From contig JAFWZS010000014.1 in the NCBI GenBank assembly GCA_017522205.1, forward strand, positions 1 through 41,949: DNA of 41,949 nucleotides. The letters are read 5' to 3'. The DNA is from Clostridia bacterium (GTDB lineage: Bacteria > Bacillota > Clostridia > Oscillospirales > Acutalibacteraceae). The notes beneath the pieces are model-generated. The model was given only the letters and a program-made list of their open reading frames with translations. It was not told the origin of the DNA and searched no databases. Made by a program: the position numbers and the translations under genes. Shown in pieces: positions 1 to 8,228 of the stretch; position 1 is the stretch's first letter; each line of letters starts with the position of its first letter.

Positions 1-1590
1 AACGTTAACAATTTCTGAAGGATGCTTGATTCTCTTCCAGGAGAGCTCTGAGATATGTACCATACCGTCAACTCCGCCGAGATCAACAAATGCACCATAG
101 TTTGTGAGAGACTTAACTGTACCTGTGAATTCCTGGCCTTCAGCAATGTCAGCCCAGAATGCATCTGTTGCAGCCTTTCTCTCTTCTCTGAGAACAGCAC
201 GGATTGAACCTACAACACGTTTCTTCTGTTCGTCGATATCGATGATTCTGAACTTAACAGTCTCTTTTACGAGAGCTGAAAGGTCCTCATCCTTGCCGAG
301 ACCTGTAAGTGATGCGGGAATGAATACTCTTGCACCCATGGGGTAGCAGATTACACCGCCTCTTACAGCTTCTGAAACAACAGCTTCAACTACTTCGTCA
401 GCTTCCTTAGCAGCTACGATGTTCTTCCATGATGCTCTTCTGTCATAAAGACGCTTTGAAAGCTTCATAGTACCTTCATTATCATTTGTTTTCATGATAA
501 TGAGGTTAAGTTCGTCGCCGATCTTAAGCTCCTTAGCAGGGTCAGCTGTGGGATCGTTGCTGTATTCTTCAACAGGGATAAAGCCGGCATATTTTCTGCC
601 GATATCAACCTGAATCTCATTCGGTGCGATACCAACAACAACGCCAACAACAAACGGATTATCACTTGTGTCATCTATGCTATCAACCGCTGCAAAGAAC
701 AGCTCCTGATCCTGTGTCTCCTTTGTAAGATTTTGCTCATTAAAGTTTTCTGTCATAATGACTTCAACCTCCTTTATTATAGATGCAGGTGTTGAAGCAC
801 CTGCCGTTATACCAATTTTTTCTACATTCCCGAAATCAATGTTTTTAAGCTCATCAGCTCTTTCAATAAGAAAGGTTCTGCAGTTTTCTTCACAGACATT
901 TTTAAGCTTGACTGTGTTTGAAGAAAATCTTCCGCCAATGACAATCATAACGTCATTCTCTTTTGAAAGAAGCATTGCTTCGTCCTGTCGATTTTGAGTC
1001 GCATTACATATTGTATCAAAATAAATCGGATTTGTACATACTTTTTGAATAATTTCTGCACATTTTTTGCATTCTTTTACTGAAAAAGTTGTCTGAAAAA
1101 CGATAATTATTTCTTTTTCTGAAAAATTGTTTTCTTTTTCCAGTAAAACACAGAGTTCTTCTGCATTTTTGAAAACAAAAGAATCTCCTTTTGCGTGACT
1201 TCTGAAGCCGCATACCTCGGGATGAGTATCGTCACCGCCGATTAAAAGTATATTGTCGCTATTAGTTTGCTCTTTGACAATCTTGTGAATTTTCAGAACA
1301 TAAGGACATGTAGCATCAACATAAGAAATTCCGAGAGCCTTCAGCTTATCTGTCGTCTCTTTAGTTACTCCGTGAGCACGGATAACAACCTCGTAACCTT
1401 CAGGCACTTCAGAGGGGTCAGAAATTATCTTCACTCCCCTGCTTTGCAAATCTTCAATAACCTGCGGATTGTGAATAACGGGACCGAGAGTGCAGACCTT
1501 TCTGTCTTCAGAAAGCATTTTATAAATCATATCAACCGCTCTGTTTACACCGAAACAGAAGCCCGCCGTTTTAGCTGTAACTATCTGCAA
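1..1590 (-). CDS. ispH: IspH (HMB-PP reductase) fused to S1 RNA-binding domains; 3' part beyond window
   Basis: The N-terminal ~280 residues are 4-hydroxy-3-methylbut-2-enyl diphosphate reductase, the last step of the MEP isoprenoid pathway. The [4Fe-4S] cysteines are visible at C12 (GFCFGV), C95 (DATCPYV) and C195 (TICNAT). Substrate residues H40, H123, E125, the SSN at 223-225 and S266 are also present. From about residue 280 the frame continues into S1/OB domains: two complete (starting near NPFVVGVVVG and VVEAVVSEAV) and a third (GQEFTGTVKS) cut by the left window edge, so the total length is unknown. This fusion is familiar in Clostridia. The start is TTG at 1590, overlapping the last 10 bases of the acyltransferase gene, with GGAGG just upstream. 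No ATG gives the N-terminal strand MQIVTAKTAGFCFGV. An in-frame ATG at 756 behind AAAGGAGG could also start a free S1 protein. Confidence 0.93.
   Translation of the reverse strand, partial: MQIVTAKTAGFCFGVNRAVDMIYKMLSEDRKVCTLGPVIHNPQVIEDLQSRGVKIISDPSEVPEGYEVVIRAHGVTKETTDKLKALGISYVDATCPYVLKIHKIVKEQTNSDNILLIGGDDTHPEVCGFRSHAKGDSFVFKNAEELCVLLEKENNFSEKEIIIVFQTTFSVKECKKCAEIIQKVCTNPIYFDTICNATQNRQDEAMLLSKENDVMIVIGGRFSSNTVKLKNVCEENCRTFLIERADELKNIDFGNVEKIGITAGASTPASIIKEVEVIMTENFNEQNLTKETQDQELFFAAVDSIDDTSDNPFVVGVVVGIAPNEIQVDIGRKYAGFIPVEEYSNDPTADPAKELKIGDELNLIIMKTNDNEGTMKLSKRLYDRRASWKNIVAAKEADEVVEAVVSEAVRGGVICYPMGARVFIPASLTGLGKDEDLSALVKETVKFRIIDIDEQKKRVVGSIRAVLREERKAATDAFWADIAEGQEFTGTVKSLTNYGAFVDLGGVDGMVHISELSWKRIKHPSEIVNV
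756..775 (-). promoter_or_regulatory. Internal Shine-Dalgarno plus in-frame ATG at the IspH/S1 boundary
   Basis: On the minus strand AAAGGAGG (775-768) lies 11 bases before an in-frame ATG (756-754), exactly where the IspH domain ends and the acidic linker to the S1 domains begins. It could allow separate translation of an S1-only protein. It may also be a chance product of the codons for KEVEV at the IspH C-terminus. Confidence 0.35.
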
Positions 1591-2222
1591 TGCTCTTCCT
1601 CCCACATTCTTTTAATTTCATTCATTATTGTATCTGCAGCCTTTTTAATATCCTCACTTCTGCTCTTATCTCTGTGAAAAAGACTGTTATTCTCTATAAC
1701 CTCTCCGAAACGAAGTACAAGGGAATGACGCTTTCTTTTATCATCAGGATTTCTGTAAAGGCAAACAGGAAGCACATCCGCACCGGTTTTGTATGAGATA
1801 TAAGCCACACCGTTTTTCGCCTGGTCCGGAATAAGCTCTTCTACCGTTCTGCCCTCGGGAAAAATGCCCAATGCAAAGCCTTCATCAATTACCCTCTGTG
1901 CATATCTTACGGCATTACGGTCAGCAAAATCACGTTTTACGGGAAAAGCGTTCATACTTTTCATAAGAAGTGCCCAGCGCCGTTTTTGGAAAAGCTCACT
2001 TTTAGCCATATAACAAACTCTTCTCGGACAGTTGGCAATAATCACCGCCGGATCTGAAAAAGAGATATGGTTACAAGCAATAATAAGAGGTCCTTCAAGA
2101 GGTATATTCTCCTGACCGAAGCAGCTTAAATCATAAACAAAAGGCGCAAGGAAATTTGAAAGGTACTTGCCCACGGGATAAAGCGGACTTTTCTTTATGG
2201 GCTTTTTGTAATCAAAGTACAA
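1581..2222 (-). CDS. plsC: 1-acyl-sn-glycerol-3-phosphate acyltransferase (PlsC family)
   Basis: This 213-residue protein probably transfers an acyl chain to lysophosphatidic acid at the membrane, the second acylation in phospholipid synthesis. The NHxxxxD catalytic motif is present (NHISFSDP, H52 and D57), as is the substrate-binding FPEGRT block at 121-126, in the usual order and spacing for the family. There is no clear long membrane helix, which is common in short clostridial members. The start is a TTG at 2222, the first possible codon after an in-frame stop, with only a weak AAAGAG ribosome site. It lies 31 bases after cmk and overlaps ispH by 10 bases, so the three are probably one transcript. 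The exact acyl acceptor cannot be read from the sequence. Confidence 0.88.
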   Translation of the reverse strand: MYFDYKKPIKKSPLYPVGKYLSNFLAPFVYDLSCFGQENIPLEGPLIIACNHISFSDPAVIIANCPRRVCYMAKSELFQKRRWALLMKSMNAFPVKRDFADRNAVRYAQRVIDEGFALGIFPEGRTVEELIPDQAKNGVAYISYKTGADVLPVCLYRNPDDKRKRHSLVLRFGEVIENNSLFHRDKSRSEDIKKAADTIMNEIKRMWEEEHCR

Positions 2223-2253
2223 TTAAATCAACTCTTTTTATTGACAATTATAC

Positions 2254-2925
2254 TTATATATTCTCCTTAATTGTTCTGATTATGAGTTCAATTGATTCCT
2301 CTAAACCGATATTGCTTGTGTCGCAGAGAATAGCATCATCAGCCTGCTTTAAGGGAGCAATTGCTCTGTGTGAGTCGTCGTAATCACGCTTGATCATATC
2401 AGCGAGAACATCCTCAAACTTCACATCCATACCTTTTTCGGTAAGCTCCTTGAAGCGTCTTTCTGCTCTTGCTTCAGGTGAAGCAGTAAGGAAAATTTTG
2501 ACATCTGCATCGGGAAGTACAACAGTACCGATATCTCTGCCATCCATTACGCAGTTATTTTCACTTGCAAGCTTTTTCTGCAAATCAAAAAGATATTCTC
2601 TTACCTTTGGTACAGCTGAAACTCTTGAAGCAGCCATTGAAGCTTCAGGTGTTCTGATTTTGTCGGAAACATCTTCCCCTGAAAGGAACATTCTCTGTTC
2701 ACCGTCAATGAACTTCAGCTCAACCTTTACATCATCGGTAAGAGTTGCAATAATTGCATCATCACTCTGAAGGTCTGCACCCTTTCTGAGAGCATTAAGA
2801 CCCACCGTTCTGTAAAGAGCACCTGTGTCGATGTAGATATATCCGAGCTCGGCAGCAGCCTTTCTTGAAATTGTGCTTTTTCCTGCACCTGCAGGGCCGT
2901 CAATTGCAACATTAATTATCTTCAT
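2254..2925 (-). CDS. cmk: Cytidylate kinase
   Basis: Phosphorylates CMP and dCMP with ATP, recycling CMP from lipid and RNA turnover. The P-loop GPAGAGKST is at residues 10-18, followed by YIDTGALYR, the nucleotide monophosphate site block DGRDIGTVVLPDADVK and a C-terminal arginine-rich lid; 223 residues is the usual length. I start it at ATG 2925 because GGAGAAGA lies 5 bases upstream. An earlier in-frame ATG at 2940 adds only MEKKN and has no ribosome site, and that first ATG follows the upstream stop codon by two bases. The cmk, plsC, ispH-S1 order is conserved in many Clostridia and argues for one operon. Confidence 0.95.
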   Translation of the reverse strand: MKIINVAIDGPAGAGKSTISRKAAAELGYIYIDTGALYRTVGLNALRKGADLQSDDAIIATLTDDVKVELKFIDGEQRMFLSGEDVSDKIRTPEASMAASRVSAVPKVREYLFDLQKKLASENNCVMDGRDIGTVVLPDADVKIFLTASPEARAERRFKELTEKGMDVKFEDVLADMIKRDYDDSHRAIAPLKQADDAILCDTSNIGLEESIELIIRTIKENI

Positions 2926-2942
2926 ATTTTTCTTCTCCATTT

Positions 2943-4175
2943 TTATATACTTGAGCCTGCAAGTCTGCCCGTTGAAAAAGCAATCTGCAGATTAAAGCCG
3001 CCGGTGTACGCATCAACGTCGATTACCTCGCCTGCAAAGTAAAGCCCTTTTATAAGCTTTGACTCCATCGTTTTCGGGTCAATTTCTTTAACGCTGACTC
3101 CGCCCGAGGTAACAATCGCCTCTTCAATAGGTCTGAAGCCGATAACGGTAACCTTCAGATCCTTAAGAAGATTTACAAGGTCGCTTCTTTGCTGCTTTGT
3201 AATCTGGTTAACCTTAACCGCAGGCTTTATTCCCGAAAGCTTAACAATAACGGGAACAAGCTTTTTAGGTAAAAGTGCATCAAGTGCATTTATAAAGTTC
3301 TTGTTTGAGTTTTCAAGGAAATCTCTCTGAATTCTCTTATCAAGCTGTTCATAGCTGAGAGCCGGCTTCAGATCAATATGAATTTCGTACTTTCTCGGCT
3401 TAATATCTTTCATATGAGAGCTTGCACTGAGAACAAGAGGACCTGACACACCGAAGTGAGTAAAGAGCATTTCACCGAAATCCTTATAAACCTCCTTGTA
3501 ATTCTCTGTGTTGAGAACGCTGATTTCAACGTTTCTCAGAGAAAGACCCTGTAAGTCCATACAGAAGCCTTCATGGCACACAAGAGGTACAAGTGAGGGC
3601 TTAAGCTCAGTTACGGTGTGACCTACCTGCTTTGCAAGAGTGTATCCGTCACCCGTTGAGCCCGTAAGAGGATAAGATGCTCCGCCCGTCGCAACAATTA
3701 CTGCGTCAGCAAAAAACTCCTGACCGTCTTCAAGCTTAACGCCTTTGATTTCACCGTTTTCGGCTATCAGAGATGTTACCCTGCCTTTAATGCGTTTAAC
3801 TCCCGCATCGCTCGAAAAGGCGTTAAGAGCGTCAACAATTTCCACAGCCTTATCGCTTTCGGGAAAAACTCTGTTTCCCCTTTCAACCTTGAGAGCTACA
3901 CCCATATCCTCAAAGAATTCCATTGTGTCAATGGGCATAAACTTTGAAAATGCGCCGTAAAGGAACCTTCCGTTAGTAGGCACATTCTGAATAAGGTCAT
4001 TTATAAGTGTACAGTTATTGGTTACATTACAGCGGCCCTTGCCCGTAATCATAACCTTTCTTGCAACCTTGTCATTTCGTTCAACAAGAATAACATTGTG
4101 TCCGTTTTCGGCAGCGGTGCCCGCAGCCATAAGGCCGGAGGCACCTGCACCGATAACTATAACTTTTTTACTCAT
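2943..4175 (-). CDS. FAD-dependent NAD(P)/FAD oxidoreductase, HI0933/BaiN-like family
   Basis: A 410-residue flavoprotein. The N-terminus is a Rossmann fold with GAGASG at 9-14 and the acidic end of strand 2 (VERN), then the family signature GKGRCNVTN at 45-53. The C-terminus carries GLYFAGEVIDVDAYTGGFNLQ, typical of the HI0933 family. Members are often annotated as aminoacetone oxidase or, in bile-acid bacteria, BaiN, but most have no proven substrate, so I leave the gene unnamed. It sits 21 bases after the carB-dapF fusion and 2 bases before the first possible cmk start, so it is part of the same run of genes. Length is normal and no key motif is missing. Confidence 0.88.
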   Translation of the reverse strand: MSKKVIVIGAGASGLMAAGTAAENGHNVILVERNDKVARKVMITGKGRCNVTNNCTLINDLIQNVPTNGRFLYGAFSKFMPIDTMEFFEDMGVALKVERGNRVFPESDKAVEIVDALNAFSSDAGVKRIKGRVTSLIAENGEIKGVKLEDGQEFFADAVIVATGGASYPLTGSTGDGYTLAKQVGHTVTELKPSLVPLVCHEGFCMDLQGLSLRNVEISVLNTENYKEVYKDFGEMLFTHFGVSGPLVLSASSHMKDIKPRKYEIHIDLKPALSYEQLDKRIQRDFLENSNKNFINALDALLPKKLVPVIVKLSGIKPAVKVNQITKQQRSDLVNLLKDLKVTVIGFRPIEEAIVTSGGVSVKEIDPKTMESKLIKGLYFAGEVIDVDAYTGGFNLQIAFSTGRLAGSSI

Positions 4176-4196
4176 TAAAGTTACTACTCCAAAGAA

Positions 4197-7100
4197 TTAA
4201 TACTCTGCTTCGCCTTCGTAAACGAGAACTGCATTACCTGTCATAAAGATGCCGTCATCGTTATAGGTCACAGCAAGATCGCCGCCCTTGAGCTTAACGA
4301 TAATTTCTTCGCCCTTCTTGCAGAAGCCATTTTCAACTGCTGCAACAACAGCAGCACAAGCACCTGTACCGCAGGCAAAGGTTTCACCGTTACCACGCTC
4401 ATAAGCACGCATTTTAATTGTGTTTCTGTTTACCACTCTTACAAATTCGGTGTTGATTCTTTCGGGGAAGATGTCAGCCTTTTCAAAGTAGGGGCCAACC
4501 TTATTGATGTCGATTGAATCAATATCCTTCTTGAATACTACGCAGTGCGGATTACCTACGCTAAGGCAGGTGATGTTGTAGCTGCCTGCACCGATTGTAA
4601 TGGGATAGTCGATAATTTCGTCCTCGTCAAGTGTACAGGGAAGAGCCTTTGTGCTGAAGTCGGGCTTACCCATATTAACCTGAACGGAGGTTACTCTCTT
4701 GTTAGAAACATAGAGCTTAAGCTCCTTGATGCCGGCTCCTGTTTCAATTGTCATTTCTTCCTTCACAACAATACCCTTATCATAAAGGAACTTGGCAACG
4801 CAGCGTATGGGGTTACCTGCCATTTTACCCTCAGAGCCGTCACGGTTGAATACTCTCATTTTTGCATCTGCAACCTCGGAGTTTTCAATAAGCACCATAC
4901 CGTAGCCGCCGATGCCGTAGTGTCTGTCGCAGAAATTGATGCAAAGCGATTCGGGGCAGGTAATCTGTCCATCACGGTTGTCAATGAAGATGTAGTCGTT
5001 ACCTGTACCCTGCATCTTAGCGAACTTGAACTTATTTCTCGTTGTTCTCATTGAGTTTATGTCAATAAGCTCTGTGTTCTGCTGACTGTAGTTACTTGCA
5101 AGAATATCAATCATTGCGTTGGCTGTATCAAGTGAGGTAAAACAAGCAATACCAAGCTGAAGAGCCTTTCTGTGAAGGGCAATGTAGTTATCCATTGAGG
5201 AGTCAAAGAGAGCGCCTGTGTAGAGAATGAAGTCAATTTTTCCGCTTTCAAGAAGTGAGAAGCAGTAATCGCTTTCTCTGATGCCCTTTACGTATGTTAC
5301 GTTGATACCGAGATTTACAATTGCTCTTGCTGTGTTCTTGCTTGCGTAAATATTTACGCCAAGATCCTGAAGCTTCTTTGCAATTGCAACAACCTCGTGA
5401 AGGTCATGCTCATCAACGCTGATAAGTGCACCGAGCTCTCTGTCGCCCTTGCGGTTTACGCAAAGACCTGAAGAGGTAAGACCCTTGAAGAGTGCTTCGT
5501 TAAGAGTTTTACCGATACCGAGAACTTCACCGGTGGACTTCATTTCCGGTCCGAGATAGCTGTTTACATCGTTGAGCTTTTCAAAGGAGAACACAGGAGC
5601 CTTTACTGCAAAGTAAGGAGGAGCCTCGTAAAGACCTGTGCCGTAGCCTAAATCCTTAAGGGGTGTACCTGTCATTACCTTTGTTGCAAGGTCAACCATG
5701 GGAACATTTGTAACCTTACTGATGTAAGGAATTGTTCTTGAAGCTCTGGGGTTAACCTCAATGATGTAAAGCTGATTTTCGTAGATAAGATACTGAATAT
5801 TTACAAGACCCTTTGTGCCGAGAGCCAGAGCAAGTTTTTCGCTGCACTCAACAACGGTCTGAGTCATCTGGTCAGTAAGTGAGAAGGGCGGGTAAACTGC
5901 AATTGAGTCACCTGAGTGAACACCTGCTCTTTCAATATGCTGCATAATACCGGGAATAAGAACATCCTTACCGTCGGAGATTACATCAACCTCGATTTCT
6001 GTACCGCTCATATATTTGTCAACAAGAACGGGGTTTTCAATGCCTGTTGAAAGAATCTTCTTCATATATCTTTCAACTTCAACGTCGTTGTGTACAATCT
6101 GCATATTCTGACCGCCGATAACGTATGAAGGTCTGAGAAGTACGGGGTAAGTAAGTCTGTTAGCAGCTTCAAGTGCTTCTTCCATAGTCATAACGCCTGT
6201 ACCTGCAGGACGAAGGAAGCCGAACTTTTCAAGAAGTGCATCAAACTTTTCTCTGTCCTCAGCTGTGTCAATACCCTCCTGAGATGTACCGAGAATCTGA
6301 ATTCCGCTGTCGTCGAGGAATTTTGTGAGCTTGATAGCAGTCTGTCCGCCGAAGGCAACAACGACACCAATAGGCTTTTCAACCTCAATGATGTTCATTA
6401 CATCTTCGGGACAAAGAGGCTCAAAGTAAAGTCTGTCAGCTGTATCGTAGTCAGTTGAAACTGTTTCAGGGTTGTTGTTTACAATTACAACATCATAACC
6501 AAGCTCTTTAAGAGTCCATACGCAGTGAACTGAGGAGTAGTCGAATTCGATACCCTGACCGATTCTGATAGGACCTGAACCGAGAACCATTACAACATCC
6601 TTGCCTGAACGCTTGAAGCGTCTTGATTCACAAGCCTTGTCATATGATGAATAGAAGTAAGGTGTTGTAGCGCAGTATTCAGCTGCACAGGTATCAACCA
6701 TCTTATAGCTAGCACTTCTGTGGAATGATTCGGGGAATGAGCAGAACTTTCTAAGAGTCTTGTCGTTATAACCAAGCTTTTTAGCTCTGAGATAAGTTTC
6801 CTCGTCAATTTCCTTACCCTGAATTTCGTTTTCAAAATCTGCAAGATTGCGTAGCTTTTCAATGAACCACTTGTCAACTCTTGTGATTTCGTTGATTGTA
6901 TCTGTTGAAACACCTGCCTTGATAGCTTCGAAGATAGTGAAAATTCTTCTGTCATCCTGGTCTTCAAGTCGCTGGAGTAAAGGCTTGTCGTTTATAGGCT
7001 CAGCGTTGAGAGTATCAAGTGAAATCTCAGCACCTCTTACAGCCTTCATAATAGCCTCTTCAAAGCTCTGACCGATGGACATAACCTCACCGGTAGCCTT

Positions 7101-8228
7101 CATCTGTGTACCAAGCTTTCTGCTTGAGCCGATGAATTTATCAAAGGGCCACTTGGGGAACTTACATACAACATAGTCAACTGAAGGCTCGAAGCAGGCA
7201 ATTGTTTCGCCTGTGATGTCGTTCTGGATTTCATCGAGATTGTAACCGAGAGCAAGCTTTGTTGTCATCTTTGCAATAGGATAACCTGTAGCCTTTGAAG
7301 CAAGAGCTGATGAACGCGAAACTCGGGGGTTAACCTCGATAACTGCATATTCAAATGAGTCGGGATTGAGAGCAAACTGACAGTTACAACCGCCCACAAT
7401 CTTAAGTGCGCTTACAATATCAAGAGCAGCGTTCTTGAGCATATTGTACTCTTTTGATGAAAGTGAAAGAGCGGGAGCAACAACAATACTGTCGCCTGTG
7501 TGAACGCCAACTGGGTCAAAGTTTTCCATTGAGCAGATAGCAATTGTGTTACCTGCTGAGTCACGCATTGTTTCAAATTCAATTTCTTTCCAGCCCTTGA
7601 TGTACTTTTCAACAAGAATCTGTGTGATAGGTGAAGCATCAAGACCTGTCTTTGCAATAATTCTGAGTTCGTCTTCGTTATAAGCAACACCGCCGCCTGC
7701 ACCGCCGAGAGTGAAAGCAGGACGTACAATAACGGGATACCCGATATGTTTAGCGATAGCGAGTGATGTTTCAATGTCGTATGAAATTTCTGAAGGAATG
7801 CAGGGCTGATTGATGCTTTCCATTGTGTCTCTGAAAAGCTGTCTGTCTTCAGCCTTATCAATAGCTTCAACATCAGTACCGATAAGCTTTACGCCGTTTT
7901 CCTGAAGGAAGCCTTCCTTCCAGAGCTGCATTGAAAGAGTAAGACCAACCTGGCCGCCAAGACCTGCAAGAAGTGAGTCGGGCTTTTCAAGAAGGATAAT
8001 TCTCTTAAGTGTTTCAGATGTAAGAGGCTCAAGATAAATTTCATCAGCAAGAGCCTTGTCTGTCATAATTGTAGCAGGGTTGGAGTTAACAAGTACAACA
8101 TTCATTCCTGCCTGCTTAAGCACACGGCAAGCCTGAGCGCCTGCATAGTCGAATTCGGCAGCCTGTCCGATAACAATAGGACCTGAACCGATAACAAGAA
8201 CTTTTTTAATATCTTTATTCAGCGGCAT
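4197..8228 (-). CDS. carB: Carbamoyl-phosphate synthase large subunit fused to a diaminopimelate epimerase-like domain
   Basis: Residues 1-1059 are a full CarB. The N-terminal ATP-grasp half has VIGSGPIVIGQAAEFDYAG and RPAFTLGGAGG, then come the oligomerisation region, a second ATP-grasp half (VMVLGSGPIRIGQGIEFDY, RPSYVIGG) and a C-terminal allosteric MGS-like domain. It makes carbamoyl phosphate from bicarbonate, ATP and ammonia. Without any linker the frame continues at residue ~1060 into a DapF fold to the end (FAKMQGTGNDY ... ETFACGTGACAAVV). DapF enzymes epimerise LL- to meso-diaminopimelate. In this domain the first catalytic Cys, normally in CGNG, is Ala1137 (KMAGNP) and GIGxDG reads GIGGYG; the second Cys is present (C1286). 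The ATG at 5051 has no ribosome site, so a separate DapF start is unlikely. The start at 8228 has GGAGGAG and overlaps carA by 14 bases. Confidence 0.95.
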   Translation of the reverse strand: MPLNKDIKKVLVIGSGPIVIGQAAEFDYAGAQACRVLKQAGMNVVLVNSNPATIMTDKALADEIYLEPLTSETLKRIILLEKPDSLLAGLGGQVGLTLSMQLWKEGFLQENGVKLIGTDVEAIDKAEDRQLFRDTMESINQPCIPSEISYDIETSLAIAKHIGYPVIVRPAFTLGGAGGGVAYNEDELRIIAKTGLDASPITQILVEKYIKGWKEIEFETMRDSAGNTIAICSMENFDPVGVHTGDSIVVAPALSLSSKEYNMLKNAALDIVSALKIVGGCNCQFALNPDSFEYAVIEVNPRVSRSSALASKATGYPIAKMTTKLALGYNLDEIQNDITGETIACFEPSVDYVVCKFPKWPFDKFIGSSRKLGTQMKATGEVMSIGQSFEEAIMKAVRGAEISLDTLNAEPINDKPLLQRLEDQDDRRIFTIFEAIKAGVSTDTINEITRVDKWFIEKLRNLADFENEIQGKEIDEETYLRAKKLGYNDKTLRKFCSFPESFHRSASYKMVDTCAAEYCATTPYFYSSYDKACESRRFKRSGKDVVMVLGSGPIRIGQGIEFDYSSVHCVWTLKELGYDVVIVNNNPETVSTDYDTADRLYFEPLCPEDVMNIIEVEKPIGVVVAFGGQTAIKLTKFLDDSGIQILGTSQEGIDTAEDREKFDALLEKFGFLRPAGTGVMTMEEALEAANRLTYPVLLRPSYVIGGQNMQIVHNDVEVERYMKKILSTGIENPVLVDKYMSGTEIEVDVISDGKDVLIPGIMQHIERAGVHSGDSIAVYPPFSLTDQMTQTVVECSEKLALALGTKGLVNIQYLIYENQLYIIEVNPRASRTIPYISKVTNVPMVDLATKVMTGTPLKDLGYGTGLYEAPPYFAVKAPVFSFEKLNDVNSYLGPEMKSTGEVLGIGKTLNEALFKGLTSSGLCVNRKGDRELGALISVDEHDLHEVVAIAKKLQDLGVNIYASKNTARAIVNLGINVTYVKGIRESDYCFSLLESGKIDFILYTGALFDSSMDNYIALHRKALQLGIACFTSLDTANAMIDILASNYSQQNTELIDINSMRTTRNKFKFAKMQGTGNDYIFIDNRDGQITCPESLCINFCDRHYGIGGYGMVLIENSEVADAKMRVFNRDGSEGKMAGNPIRCVAKFLYDKGIVVKEEMTIETGAGIKELKLYVSNKRVTSVQVNMGKPDFSTKALPCTLDEDEIIDYPITIGAGSYNITCLSVGNPHCVVFKKDIDSIDINKVGPYFEKADIFPERINTEFVRVVNRNTIKMRAYERGNGETFACGTGACAAVVAAVENGFCKKGEEIIVKLKGGDLAVTYNDDGIFMTGNAVLVYEGEAEY

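Noticed and set aside
1016-1213. Minus-strand ORF rich in Lys, Phe and Cys
   Set aside because: It lies out of frame within ispH, whose own frame carries all catalytic motifs.
4545-5054. 169-codon plus-strand ORF opposite the DapF domain
   Set aside because: Exact antisense of a conserved enzyme domain; no ribosome site and no family resemblance.
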